Positions 35,199-46,700 of a stretch of DNA of 64,000 nt are shown here, one piece after another. Source of the DNA: Phellopilus nigrolimitatus (taxonomy: Eukaryota > Basidiomycota > Agaricomycetes > Hymenochaetales > Hymenochaetaceae); contig JAJOHG010000001.1 in NCBI GenBank assembly GCA_021029095.1, positions 1 to 64,000 on the forward strand, read 5' to 3'. The notes beneath the pieces are model-generated. The model did no database searches and was not told the origin of the DNA. It saw only the letters and a list, made by a program, of their open reading frames with translations. The first letter of the stretch is position 1. Every line of letters begins with the position of its first letter. The position numbers and the translations under genes are program-made.

Positions 35199-36511
35199 CT
35201 AGAAGTCGTACCCACGGCGATCAACCTTTTGAAGGCGAGAGGTCTTGCGGCCAAACATGCCTTCAGCTGAAAAAAAAAGAGGAACAAAAACGTCAGATAA
35301 AAGAACGCGGTTTCGGAAGACGTCAGACACAAACACACCCGTCCTCTTCCCCGTGTACTGACAATCAATCCGACGTACCAGGGTGAGCCTGGGTGCGGCC
35401 GGGGCGCTCGAGGTCGTTTCCGGCGTACCCAGCGCCGGAGTAGTAGTCGTCGTATCCGTGCGGCGTCGGCTGCGGGTTCTGCGTGTACGCGTTCGACGGA
35501 TGCCGGAAGACGCCGTCGCGGTCGTCGGCGGAGCCGTGGCGCGTCGACCGCGTCCCCTGGCGCTGCGGCTGCGGCGGATAGCCCGTGGGCGGCGCGTCGG
35601 AGTAGAAGCTGCGCGCCTCCTGGGGCTTTTCGCCAAGGATAGTCGAGACGCTCGCGTCGCTCTCGTTCCGCGCGTGCGTTGCGTGGGCCAGGGGCACGGT
35701 CGCGTGGTCGTCGTCGAAGGAGAGCCGTGCGTCCCAGGGGTCTGCTCGGTTCGAGAGCGGGATGCCGGCCGCGTACATGGAGTCGTATTTCTTGTGGTCG
35801 CGACGCTGGCCGGTGCCATAGGAAGAGATGACGGTGTAAAGGTATAACTAAACGAGATAAAGCTGAGAACACATAATACAGAGAACAACGTATAGATCAC
35901 CTACCTGCATAATGGCGAGGATAACCCAAAGACCGCCCATCAAGCCAACGTCCACCCAAGTGAAAATATTGCAGAGCGTCCCGCCCTCGTCGAACGTTGG
36001 GGTCGATGAGCTGCCCGTCGCAGTCGCCGAGAAGAATTCGGTCTCACAGTCCGTGACAGCCGTGCTGTGCTTTGCGGCCGAGATGATAATCCAGGTCAGC
36101 GAAACGGCGAACGCCGCAATGGTGATCATGATATGTAGCGTCGTGTACCGACGGAACATGACGGCTTTCTCCTGCAAGCACACCATCAGTCCTGTTCATA
36201 ATGCCAGTCATATACTAGCTGGCGTACTTTGAATACACCAAGGAACCCGAAGACCTGGACCCCACAGCCAACAAAGCATATAATGGCGAGAATTATTGCG
36301 GCGAAGCCCGGCACGGAAGCGCCCACAACTAAGGAAATTAGGTCAACACATAGGGCTCGATGACGCCTGCTGAGTGGTTTGACGTACTCGAAGGAGTCGC
36401 GAGGGCAAGAACCGCAACTAACAAGCCCAGGACGAACTGCTCAAGGAGAGTAGCATAAATGCCTGCGTTCATCACAGGGATGGCGCAACAACAGTAGTCT
36501 CGTGGCTTCAT
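35199..36511 (-). CDS. Four-helix MARVEL-like membrane protein with long cytosolic tail
   Basis: Starts MKPRDYCCCAIPVMNAG. Four hydrophobic segments follow across several exons: IYATLLEQFVLGLLVAVLAL, GFAAIILAIICFVGCGVQVFGF, LHIMITIAAFAVSLTWIIIS and VDVGLMGGLWVILAIM. The C-terminal ~150 residues are polar with Tyr/Pro/Gln-rich stretches (GYPPQPQRQGTRS) and end in EGMFGRKTSRLQKVDRRGYDF. The loop between helices 3 and 4 carries two cysteines (DCETEFF, TLCNIF), which could form a disulphide. The family is common in basidiomycetes and not functionally defined; a role in membrane organisation is inference. Confidence 0.75.
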
Positions 36512-36894
36512 GGTGTCGTGAAAGGGTCAGGAGAGCTCTTGTGTCGCGTTTCGTTTGTTTCTCTCAATGGGGCTTTGATCTGCGACGGCCAGGCGTTGTC
36601 GGATGGAACGGCCAGGAGGGTGCTCGTTGTCGATAAAGACGATGACGATGACAGAGAAAGACGATGATGGACGTCGGTAGACGAGTTAGCCCTTGTGAAC
36701 GAACGCTCAGGCGTGGCGCGTGCATCGCCCGCAGCTGGCGGGCTGGCCCTTCCGTCACCAGAGACCCCGGACAGTACCGAGTTGCGCCCGTCACGTCATA
36801 GGCCTCGTTGTCACGCGCTCCCATTTCGTATTTAGACACCTCCGAGTCTGCGCTTGCGCCTTGCAGTTGAACGACCCCTAACGAAACCGCCACG
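36512..36894. other. Divergent promoter region, MARVEL-like and NPC2-like genes
   Basis: No coding sequence recognised. GC-moderate, without a clear TATA box. Confidence 0.45.
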
Positions 36895-37642
36895 ATGAAA
36901 GCTTTTACACTGCTTGTTGCCGCGCTTGTGCCTCTCGGTGTCATGGGCGCATCGGTGCTGGCTGAGAATGACCGGGACTTGCAGGAGCTGCCGGTGAAGA
37001 CCATGGAGGGTTGGACCTGGACGGACTGTGGTATGATGGTTTGTTGATGCATGTCAGTATGATATTGAGGGCGTTCCATTTTCTTGTAGGCGATCCTAGC
37101 GACCCTATTCAGCTCAAGTCTATCGAGGTGTCTCCGGATCCTCCCAAACCTGGCGAGGATATGACTGTCAAGGTCAAAGGTCATGTCACGGGTGGGATCG
37201 AGGTTAGTTTTCCGCCACTGATAGATGCGTCTTCATCAACGAACTGCATCACTGTAGGAGGGCGCGTATGCAGACGTGCTTGTCAAGATCGGCGTGGTGA
37301 AACTGTTACAGAAACGGTTCGACGTGTGCGAAGAGGCGTAAGTTTTTATCTGCAGCACGCAGGGCGGTGAAAGCTCACTGACTTGTTCGCAGCCGCAACG
37401 CGGAAGCATCTGTACAGTGTCCTGTGGACGAAGGCGACTATGTGGTCGAGCAGACCGTCGCGTTGCCCAAGGAGATCCCGCGGGGTAAGCGTGCGATTCC
37501 AATTACTTTCAACCATCGCTGATATGACCCTTCTGCAGCTAAATTCGTCGTCCAGATCCGTGGGTTCACTGTCGAAGACGAGAACTTGGCGTGCGTTGAT
37601 CTTTCTGTGGACTTCAGGCCGAAGTTCCCGCACATCTGGTGA
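36895..37642 (+). CDS. NPC2-like ML-domain lipid transfer protein
   Basis: Exons 36895-37030, 37090-37202, 37258-37337, 37393-37484 and 37539-37642 give 174 residues. The signal peptide is MKAFTLLVAALVPLGVMGAS. The mature ML domain has the ordered cysteines (WTDCGDPSD; FDVCEEARN; VQCPVDEGDY; LACVDLSVDF) and the family phrases IQLKSIEVSPDPPKPGEDMTVKVKG and YADVLVKIGVVKLLQKRFDVC. It fits fungal phosphatidylglycerol/phosphatidylinositol transfer proteins and vacuolar Npc2, which carry sterols or phospholipids in the lumen. Confidence 0.9.
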
Positions 37643-38438
37643 AGTCCAGAGTCGGCGCGTTATGATGGAGTTTATGAGTGACTCTGTTCGATTCCGATCC
37701 TTTCTTGTTCCCTGGCGCGGTTTTAGCAAGCTGGCAATCTGTACATATACCACTTTCCATAATTGCAACACTGATAGGAGAATTTGTATTCCTGCACTTT
37801 TTAAGCCGTGGGAATTCGAGCTTGTTCTCATTTTTATTTCCGAAGTCCTATATCGAGCTATGTTTCTTTCCTGTGCTCTGCTCTATCCCTCAAACTCAAA
37901 AATTCTGACAGTTCTTGTTCCACAAGTGCTTAGCTTGGAGGCGCAACTGTCTTTCTGAACAGACTCGGCTCCATAGGTGATATCCGGCTTAGTGTCAGCA
38001 TTCTAGCCTTTCCTTTATTTATTTGATTACGACGGACTTTCATTTATTTAGTGCTTCTGTCACCACCAGGTGTTTGAATAATGCCTTCCGTCTAACCAAG
38101 AAGAGAAAAGAATCAATCAAGCTGCCCTTTCCTTGAACATCTTTCTCGGAAGCTCGACTTGGGGGCGCTCGACGGCGTCATGCGAACGCGTGAAGACTTC
38201 ATTGAACTCTGTTTTCGGAGTGTACATGTTTCGCGATGTCGACGCCAATGTCGGGGACCTGCCCGACTCGAGTATTGAATTCGCTTCCCGAGGGTACCCC
38301 ACTGTTCTTGACATGATAGTTTAGCGCCCGACGCTGACGAAGCTCATCCCGACGCGCTATATAATCTCCCATTAATTCCTTCTGGCTCGCTCTATTCTCT
38401 GTCTCCGCCTTCAGCCTCTGGGCTTACAGCATTCGAAC
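37643..38438. other. Intergenic region, NPC2-like 3' end and DUF2235 promoter
   Basis: T-rich and AT-rich; the longest open frame (37383-37958) is a shadow of the NPC2-like exons and runs into the 3' region. No gene supported. Confidence 0.45.
38359..38366 (+). promoter_or_regulatory. TATA box of the DUF2235 gene
   Basis: CTATATAATC-type element about 75 nt before the ATG at 38439, followed by a CT-rich leader. Confidence 0.6.
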
Positions 38439-40571
38439 ATGGCACATCTCGAAGGAATGCCCTTCACTCATTCACCTACCTCCTCGCAGTTCCATGCGTC
38501 TTCTCGTACTGCATCCACCGTCACCCGTGACGTGAAGGCATCGAAGCAGCTCAGCCTCGACACGCAGTATAAGGGTCCAGTCATCCCGCCAAGTACCAAG
38601 AGCCGTAAGAAGCACCGCACACTTGTGCTATGTTTCGATGGAACGGGCGACCAGTTCGACAACGACAACTCGAATGTCGTGCAGTTCTGCTCGCTGCTCA
38701 AGAAAGGCGATAACAAGCAGCAGATGGTGTACTACCAAGTTTGCAGAAAATTTAGGAAAGATTCACCGAGTCACCAACTGACCCTAGCTCTGTTTAGGCG
38801 GGTATCGGAACATATACAATTCCGCAGATCGCGACGCCTATTGCGTCGAAGGTAAGGAAGACGCTGGACATGATGCTAGGCTCAAGTCTTCACCACCATG
38901 TCATGGGTGGCTACGAGTTTCTTATGGAGAACTGTCCGTAAACTGCTTCTGCAATTGTCCTACGTGTAATTAACGGGCACTTTTCGTAGTCAGAGAAGGT
39001 GACCGGATCTGCATCTTTGGCTTCTCTCGAGGCGCATATACTGCGCGCGCCCTCGCAGGGATGATCGAAAAGGTTGGTCTCCTTCCGGCAGGGAATCATC
39101 AGCAGGTTCCGTTCGCGTACAAAATGTATATGAAAGACGATAAGAAAGGTGTGTAGATTCCTATGTTTTGCGTATGCAGGCTAATTATCGTAATATTAGG
39201 GTGGCAACAAAGTGTTCTATTCGTAAGTGTACCTGAATGTTTTCGATTTTCGCTTATTCTTATAACTCGTAGAAACAAGCTTTTTCAATGGACGTGGATA
39301 TCGAGTTTGTTGGAGTATGGTAAGCTGCTCGTTTTTCGAGCTGAATCCATTTCTAATCGTATACACTTATATCACAGGGACACCGTCGATTCAGTAGGCA
39401 TATTTCCGCGCCACGTCCCCTTCACCAAGAACAACACGTGCGTTAAGACTTTCCGACACGCCATCGCCCTTGATGAGCACCGTGTCAAATTCAAGGCCAA
39501 CCTGTACGACAAGATCATCACCCAGGAGGCGCAGAACGCGGATTTCGCGTACACGCCGTTCTCGCAGCGCAAGGCGAATTGGAAAAAGCGGTTCTCGCGG
39601 AAACAAAAGGACAAGGAGGATGCGCGGATGCACGAGCTTGAACTTAACCACAACCACTCGAAGAGGCGCGATGATAACTATAACGAGGGCTCCAAGCTTC
39701 AGGATAAATATACAGACAAGTCGAAGCAGACAGACGTGCTCGAGGTCTGGTTTTCTGGATGTCACACAGGTAAACTAATTATACTCGTTTTGTCTAGATC
39801 ATTTGAAGAATGAATGTTTCATGCAGATGTGGGCGGTGGCTCTGTCACAAACGACACCCAAAACAGTCTGGCGCGCATCCCTCTGCGCTGGATGATCCGC
39901 CAGTGCTTTCTCACGGAGTGCGGCATCCAGTTCGAAGCGGACCGGTTGCATGTCGTCGGTTTCGACCCGCACGCGCTGTATCCGTTCGTGCTGCCCCGCC
40001 CGGCGCCCCTTCCCGTCTCCTCCGTGCGTACGCGCGTGAAAGAGAGAGCGGCGCTGCGGGATGGCGCAAAGGGCGCACTCATCTGCCAGAGCTGCTCCGC
40101 GGACACGGTGTCGTCGGACGGCGGCGACGTCGCGAGCGAGGATGAGAAGGCCGGCGGCGGCCCGCAGGCGGTGGACGAGGAGCACGAGGAGCTGCACGAT
40201 GCGCTGTCGCCCGCGTTCGACCAGCTCGCGAAGCGCTGGGCGTGGTGGATCCTCGAAATCATCCCGCTCGTCCACCGCCACGAGAAGGAAGATGGAACGA
40301 GCGTGAAAGTCATCTCGTACGTCTTCTCTTTTTAAAGCTATATTGTATTTCAAGAAAAAGAATTTCTTCTCATCCCACAAACTCTTCCTGACGCTTCTTT
40401 GCCATGATTAGCGTCAACAATGGCCGCGCTCGTGTCGTCACCCAGCAGCGCAAGAACGGGATCAAAGTACACAGGTCCGTAAAAATGCGTATGGAAGCGG
40501 AGGCTCACGTTCTGGGGAAGAAATACCAGCCGCGCGTCAAATTTCACTGCGAACCAACCTGGGTGGACTAA
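38439..40571 (+). CDS. DUF2235 alpha/beta-hydrolase-like protein
   Basis: The N-terminal exon shows the DUF2235 core TLVLCFDGTGDQFDNDNSNVVQF, then AGIGTYTIP, the nucleophile elbow CIFGFSRGAYTARALAG (GxSxG) and FVGVWDTVDSVG-type sequence near 39300-39400. Later exons include CVKTFRHAIALDEHRVKF, VWFSGCHTDVGGG (with catalytic-type Asp/His), and LARIPLRWMIRQC, all family hallmarks. About 110 residues of charged low-complexity sequence lie between the two halves of the core, and the end is VKMRMEAEAHVLGKKYQPRVKFHCEPTWVD. Fungal members are abundant and expanded; a lipase-like hydrolase role is assumed from bacterial relatives. Small exons around 38900-39370 are inferred, not individually fixed. 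Confidence 0.85.
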
Positions 40572-41108
40572 GAGAAACGCCTTCGGTTGCAGAAGTCTCT
40601 TTATTCGCCAAAAAACGTTAGCTTCACCTTCTTGCTGAAAAGGGTTTTTAATACCTAAATACTGTACTATAGCCACTGTGTTTATGCACTGCCTCGACTG
40701 CGCCTCGTCTTTGCACTCTTCTCGAAGGGCTTATTTTCTTGCTGAAGGCTTTCTATTATTAAAAACTGTAATCCCTGTGCTTATGATATAGCGGTAGAAT
40801 GCACAGCATTTTTGCCTCTCCTCAAAAGTGCATCGAGCAACCTCCGGCGTATTCAGTCGTTGTTTCTGTGTGCCTATTCAAGCTCCTGACGATGATAGAA
40901 AGTAAGTATAATCTTCCGCTTCTCGCAACTCAGAATTTCATTCCCTTAAAAGCCGTTGTAAACGATCGCGTGTTATGAAGGACATGGCTCTGACCTGCAT
41001 ACACGACGAAAAAGTTGCATACACGACGGAAAGGTTCATAATCTCGTTGAAACTAGAACAGTGCCGCCGCAAAAAAAAGATACACATATCATCCTGTTTC
41101 TTTGTTCT
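40572..41108. other. Convergent intergenic region
   Basis: Between the 3' ends of the DUF2235 gene and the SDR gene. It holds a short imperfect tandem repeat GCATACACGACG(A/G)AAA at about 40998-41033; otherwise nothing seen. Confidence 0.45.
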
Positions 41109-42176
41109 TTACCAAGCGGTCTGGCCGCCGCAGACTTGAATGCTAGTGGAGAAGTATCGGAGTCAGTCGATAATGGTGGGACCGCATAATGGATAGTGTG
41201 CACACGTACTCGCTTCCCGTGCAAAACGACGACGCGTCCGACGCCAGCCACGTGATGACGCCGCGCATGTCGTCCGGTCTCCCAATCCGTCCAAGCGGGT
41301 TTTGCGAAGCCACCTCCTTCCAGACGTTCGGTAACGAAAGAAGAGGATCGGACAACCTTAGAGGGCGAAACCGAGTATGATGTTTGAGGAAAAGGATTTG
41401 CCATGAATATTTGAAATAAGAAATATAAAAATAAAATAAAAAACATGAAGTACGTACGGTGTTTCAACCCACCCTGGCGAAAGCGAGTTGACTCTGATTC
41501 CCTTCACACCGAGCTCGCATGCCAGGTTCCGCGCCATCTGGATCACGCCAGCCTTGCTCACGTTGTACGGAACGTTTTTGAGGTTCGGCAGCGCGATGCT
41601 GCCGCCCACTGACGCAATCAGAACGATGCTCCCTGGCTGCTTGTACTTGACCATCTGGCGCCCGACCGCCTGCGCGGTATAAAACACGCCGTTAAGATTC
41701 ACACCAACGACCTTCTCGAACTGAGATGCGGAGAAGTCGAGGCAATCCCCGCCGCCCAATGCGATGCCCGCGGAGGCGACACACACGTCCATCCGCCCTT
41801 CTTTCTCAGCAATCTTCTCGACAACGTCCCATATGGCTTTCTGGTCCGTAACATCTACGCTTGCGTACTCGAGCCGCGCTCCCCCGGCCAGCCCTAGCTT
41901 CGAAACGTAAGCTTGGGTAGCTACCCAGGACTCTCCCGGGGATGCCGGGAGGTCGAGGCAGTATACTATAGCGCCAGCCTCTGCCAGGGCCTCAGCCATT
42001 TCAAGACCAAGCCCGCGATTACCGCCAGAAATGACAGCAACACGACCAGCGAGGGAGAACTCCTTCTCGAGCAAAGTAGCACGCGGCGTGAACGATGGAT
42101 CGGACGCAGCGCGGAGAGCAGCTTCAACGCCGATCGGAGCGAGCGGGGAGGCAGGATGATAATTTGGCTGGGCCAT
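41109..42176 (-). CDS. Short-chain dehydrogenase/reductase (classical SDR)
   Basis: Exons 41458-42176, 41210-41356 and 41109-41142 give 299 residues. The Rossmann motif GGNRGLG sits at ~52-58, with NAD(P)-binding Asp in CLDLP. The catalytic set is visible: Ser in LIASVGGS, Tyr and Lys in YNVSKAG, and the PGWVETP loop. The C-terminus after the 34-nt last exon reads SDIQVCGGQTAW, the usual SDR end. It resembles fungal D-arabinitol dehydrogenase or sorbose reductase-like SDRs, but substrate cannot be told. The N-terminal 40 residues before the Rossmann fold are longer than usual. Confidence 0.9.
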
Positions 42177-43789
42177 GGTGAACGACGGAAGTGTGGTGCT
42201 AGATGATAGTCTTCCACCACGCCTTATCTTGTGCCTGCGATATTTGAATGTTTGACAATTAGGATCACGCTACGGCCTGCAACGGCTCACTCGTTCGCTG
42301 GCACGCCCCAAAACCCGCTGATGATAAAAGCAGCAATGACAGATCACCGGTGGAAGCTTTCACTGTACCCGAAGAGCGAGAGAAGAAAGATCAGGCTTGC
42401 TGCATTAGCATAAGCATCACACAAACCCGCTTTTATTGATAAGCGAACCGCTCAATATAGGAGACTTTAGGTGAGGTTGTGGATGAACCCATCATCCATG
42501 TCCTCGGCGACCTTGTCCTTCAGCACCTTATGATCATGCTGAGACTCGGAGTCGGTGGAGTGGTTCGAGACTTGCCGCGTCCTTGACAACCTTGGAGGGG
42601 TCCTTGAGTTCTCCCCTCTGCTTGGATTTGTCTCCTCTTCGATACCGAGCTTGAGGTTCTCACAGAACACCTCGTAAAATGACTTGAAGTCGATCTTGAA
42701 CTCTCAGACTTCTAGCGAGGGGTAAAGGCATGTTTGACTTCCCGTAAGTGTGTCAGGGATCCGGGATGAATACTCGACATGAACGTACAGTAGCTATTGA
42801 ACGCGGAGTGAACAGATAAATCATATGCGAGCCCAAATCTGTTGATCTTATTGTTCCACGGCATCGCGTTCGAGCTATGCTGCCCCAAGAGCACGAGGAG
42901 GGCAACGTGGGGTTGCTAGTGAGCGTTGAGCTTGGAGCGCAAGACAGAGGGCGAGAGAGACAGAGCCAGATCGTCAAGTAGTGTAGCTCCAGACGCAGGA
43001 TGAGCAAGACTCGCTGTGTATGTTTACGGGCCCGTCTTGTCCAACATTTTCCAGTGTGTATGCTTTGGACCGCAAGCGTGCGGCTATCTGAACCATGGCA
43101 CGCAATGGGCTGATTGTGTGCGGTCAGCTTGAGAATCGGATAACCTGGCGGCTTACCACTAATTACCTGTCGTCCGACTGTCAGCACCTTCTAAGTCGTC
43201 CGTCTCCCCAAGCCCATTCGTACGGAAGTCGGTCTTGAGCTGGCTTGCAGCAGGGCCTTGGTTAGAACGTGTACAGAACACTTCCTCAGAAATTCGCGGC
43301 GCGTCGATCGTGTTGAGTGCAAAACTCAGCCCGGTGAGATCTGCTATTTTGCCTAGCAAAACCTGGCAATATTACTATGTTTTGCCGGTATAGCAAATTT
43401 AAAATATGCTCTAAATCGCCTTTTCTGGAGATTCTGACCTCGAAAAGGCATTGCAAGAATAGATATCAAACTCCGGCAAAACTTGGCCCAGGATTATAGG
43501 TAATCAGGACTTCCATAAGTAGAAGTGGTTTCGATGAAATGCTGTAAACTCTTGATATTTACGGCGTACTTGAAATGCAAAAAAAAAAAAAATCTGTTAG
43601 CGAAGGGTGTGAACGGACAGAGTCTGCAAGTCGATTGCCCAATTTTCCCTGCCATTATCTGAGAACATTTAACTTCTGCCAGGTTTTGCCAGCCCAAAAT
43701 TCGGGCTAAGTATTGCCATACAGCAATCGCCATTTTGCCGAGCGAACCCTCGAGTTTTGCCAACAACACTAGCTGCAACGCCTACAGCA
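42177..43789. other. Gene-poor region with coding remnants and repeat-like DNA
   Basis: Minus-strand fragments at 42467-42670 and 43159-43359 read like pieces of genes but are not joined by good splice sites. From about 43345 to 43760 the motif GGCAAAAC(C/T)TGGC recurs in both orientations, e.g. around 43356, 43472 and 43680, which looks like a degenerate transposon. This DNA ends exactly where the right arm of the inverted duplication begins. Confidence 0.5.
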
Positions 43790-46700
43790 ATCCTCAATAG
43801 TCTATTAAACCTTGCAATCCATTTGTGAACGGAGGGAAATTCTCAAATGCAAGTCGAAGCCGAGGTGGCCTATTTATTTATTGATCATAACGAACTTCGA
43901 GCTTCGTTGAATCGCTTCACAACAATTCCACTCGTGCTCGGCGCGGCGATATGATACCCACAACCTTGCTTCCTATCTCAAGCAAATCACCGCCTTGTGT
44001 TGCTACCATATCACCTTGAAGCATGGTCTCGGAATTAATGCCCAATAGCCGCTCGGTGTTCGTGGATGCGAGTGCGAACGCTTCAGATTTGGTCACACGT
44101 CCCCCCGCTTCGATATATGCCTGAGAGTTATCAGTAAACAATCACCCGTCGACAAACATATTTAGGTGAACATACCCAAGACACATCAAATCTTGTATTG
44201 CGGGCGGCCCAAGGGGATATTTCCGACGGAAGGTTCCCACCCATGACTCCAAAACCTACAGTGACGTTGTGCCTCAACAAACGGACAAGCGCGCTCTCAT
44301 CGGAAAGGGGTGGTCCAGGAAGGCTGCACATGCACATTAATCTCTTTAATCGTGCCGCGAAACTCATTTAGGAAAGAAAACATACATTCGTCTCTTTTCC
44401 CAGGTATCCGGATACGGGCGTACAGGGTTTAGAATGACGCCTACGTTGGCTTCACCAATTTCTGCAGCGAGGAGATGCGCCTCAGAAGCACCAGTCACAG
44501 TCAGTCGCAAGGCGTTCCCTGTGACAGCCTCGACTTCCTGCTTCAGAAGCAGTAAAGTCGCGATCTCGTCGGCACTGTGAACGTCGACGACGAGTGGAAT
44601 CTCTGCCTTGACAAAAGATCAAAAGGCTGCTGAATATAATTTGAGAAAAGAAACGAACCTGCACAACTTTCTTTAACCAATAACCCAATTCTCCTTTCTG
44701 TTCTGACGTCAGGAGTCTGCGCAGAGCTGCGATCTGTGTGCTAACACTGGGCTGGCGAGCAGGACCGATCGTAACATGCAATGCTGCTACGTCTTGAACG
44801 ACGGCACCCGGCGTCGTTCTGAAGGCAGCACCTGTAGAGAAATGAGTGCTGAGTCCAGAGAGGAATCCTGAGCTGGTAGGCGCAGTAATCGACGATGTCA
44901 CGCCAGCTCTATGCGCCAGCAGAGCATTTCGAGTAGAGAATACAAGACCGTCTGCAGCACGGATAACAGCACTGTCGCCGCCTAGTATCTTCGGTATCTT
45001 CTTTGAAAACCCGTCATAGACAGCACCATCAATTGTTGATTCCTCCATGCCGATCTCTTGCAGACCCAGATCGGTGCCATAAGAAACTAGACCGGGACTG
45101 ATAGACCCTCCCCGCAGGTCTATGGCGATCAAATTTGGGGAATTTAGGTGCATCGCGCACATAGATTCGCTCCCTTCGCAGATTATTTTGCCACCTTCTA
45201 CCACAACCACGCCTTCTTCTTCTTCTTCTTTAGAAAAGCTATGCAATTTGATTGTTTCCGAAGCCTGTTTCCGCAGCCAGATGTTGCTGACGTTCGTGAA
45301 CGCCATTGCCTGGTCAACGATGGTGCGCTGTGGGATTAGTGGTGGAAGGCCCTCATATTCCAACGTCTCCTTCGCCTCCTTGTCGAAGTTCGGGGTCTCC
45401 GGAACAGAGCGGAACGAAGAGGGCTTTTCGACAACGTGAGGAGACTGAAATTGGGCGATACCGTCTATGAACACCTGCACTGGAGTCGCTCCAATCTGCA
45501 AAGGGTGGCTATCCCACAGTACTATGTCTGAATGGACCATCAGCGAACTATTTCCAGAAGATACGGATTTGGAACGGACCAGCGTCGTAACCTAGATGAG
45601 TCCGAAATAATCAGTCGTATCCGACTACGATAAGAATCTAAATTGACATACCTTCACGTATGTAGCCAATGCGATGGTCATATCCCAGAACTTCTGCTGA
45701 TGTGCTTATGACAGATTTCAGAGCAATGTTGGAGGGCAGGCCGTAATAGTGGGCCTGTTGGGCCTCATGAAGTAAATATCTTGAAACAATGGCAGGATCT
45801 ATTACAGTTAGAAGATTGTGATAACGATCTATGGCAAGATTAAAACTTACGATCACTCTGTCATCGTGTTAAGCAAAGAGTCGTTTGGTAAAGGTAACGA
45901 AGCCACTTTGAGTATCGGCTGGCGCACCTTCATAACCACCCTTAGCCCCGCATCATGCAAAATCCGAGGTGCGAACTCAGAGTGCCTGTAAGCCTCTCGT
46001 TTGTAGCGAGAAAATGAGGCAAACATCGCTGACGCCGGAGGAACGTCTGCATATGACTGTATCAGTCGAAACTTCCATCCGATGAGTGGCAGAGTCCACA
46101 CCTCCATACGCTCGCTTCAGCACTTCTGGGACGAGATACGTTTCGTGCGCATGGTGGAAAGCTGCAACAGGGAACTTAAACTCGTTTGAGAGCTAGAAAT
46201 TCGTTCAGTGGATAACAACACATAAGTTATTTGAACGGACTGACGCGAACGAAATTGTCTAAGTCGACCGCCTCATAACAGTGCGTCTGGACCTAACTAT
46301 ATTAGTTTAGACGCGGTTCTTCAGTAATTTCCATGGATCAGTTTCGTGCCTTGACTTTGCCTCTGAGAACATCGACGGCTGCTTCCCATTGCAGCTCTTC
46401 GGGAAATTTAGATTGCCCGTCCCATTCGCCATTCAGAACTTTCTCGCAGAACGTGTCTTGAGCCTCCTTGAGTTCCCGAGCCTTGTTGTAACTAAAGCCG
46501 GCATATCAGTTAATGCAATGCCTATGGAAAATGAGAACGTACGCCTTACGAAAGTCCCAAGCTGTGTCCATGCGACTTTGTCCATATACACGAGCTATAT
46601 ATCATTTCATGATGCTTTGGGTTCATAACCAGACAAGATTGGAAAACCTACACGGGTTCTCTCCTGATTCACGGCCATTCAAAATTAGTGTATGCTTTCA

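Noticed and set aside
37383..37958. 191-codon plus frame over the NPC2-like 3' exons
   Set aside because: Runs in another frame across the real exons and introns; shadow only.
42467..43359. Minus-strand coding-like fragments
   Set aside because: Could be a decayed gene, but pieces are in different frames without good introns and I could not name a family.
18308..43789. The 25 kb between duplication arms considered as a composite transposon or giant mobile element
   Set aside because: Contents are ordinary fungal housekeeping and secretory genes; no transposase or tyrosine recombinase was found, so the arms are treated as a segmental duplication.
29190..43789. Possible secondary-metabolite gene cluster (dioxygenase, SDR, hydrolases)
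   Set aside because: No synthase, cytochrome P450 or transporter core is present, and centrin, NPC2-like and mannanase genes interrupt the order.
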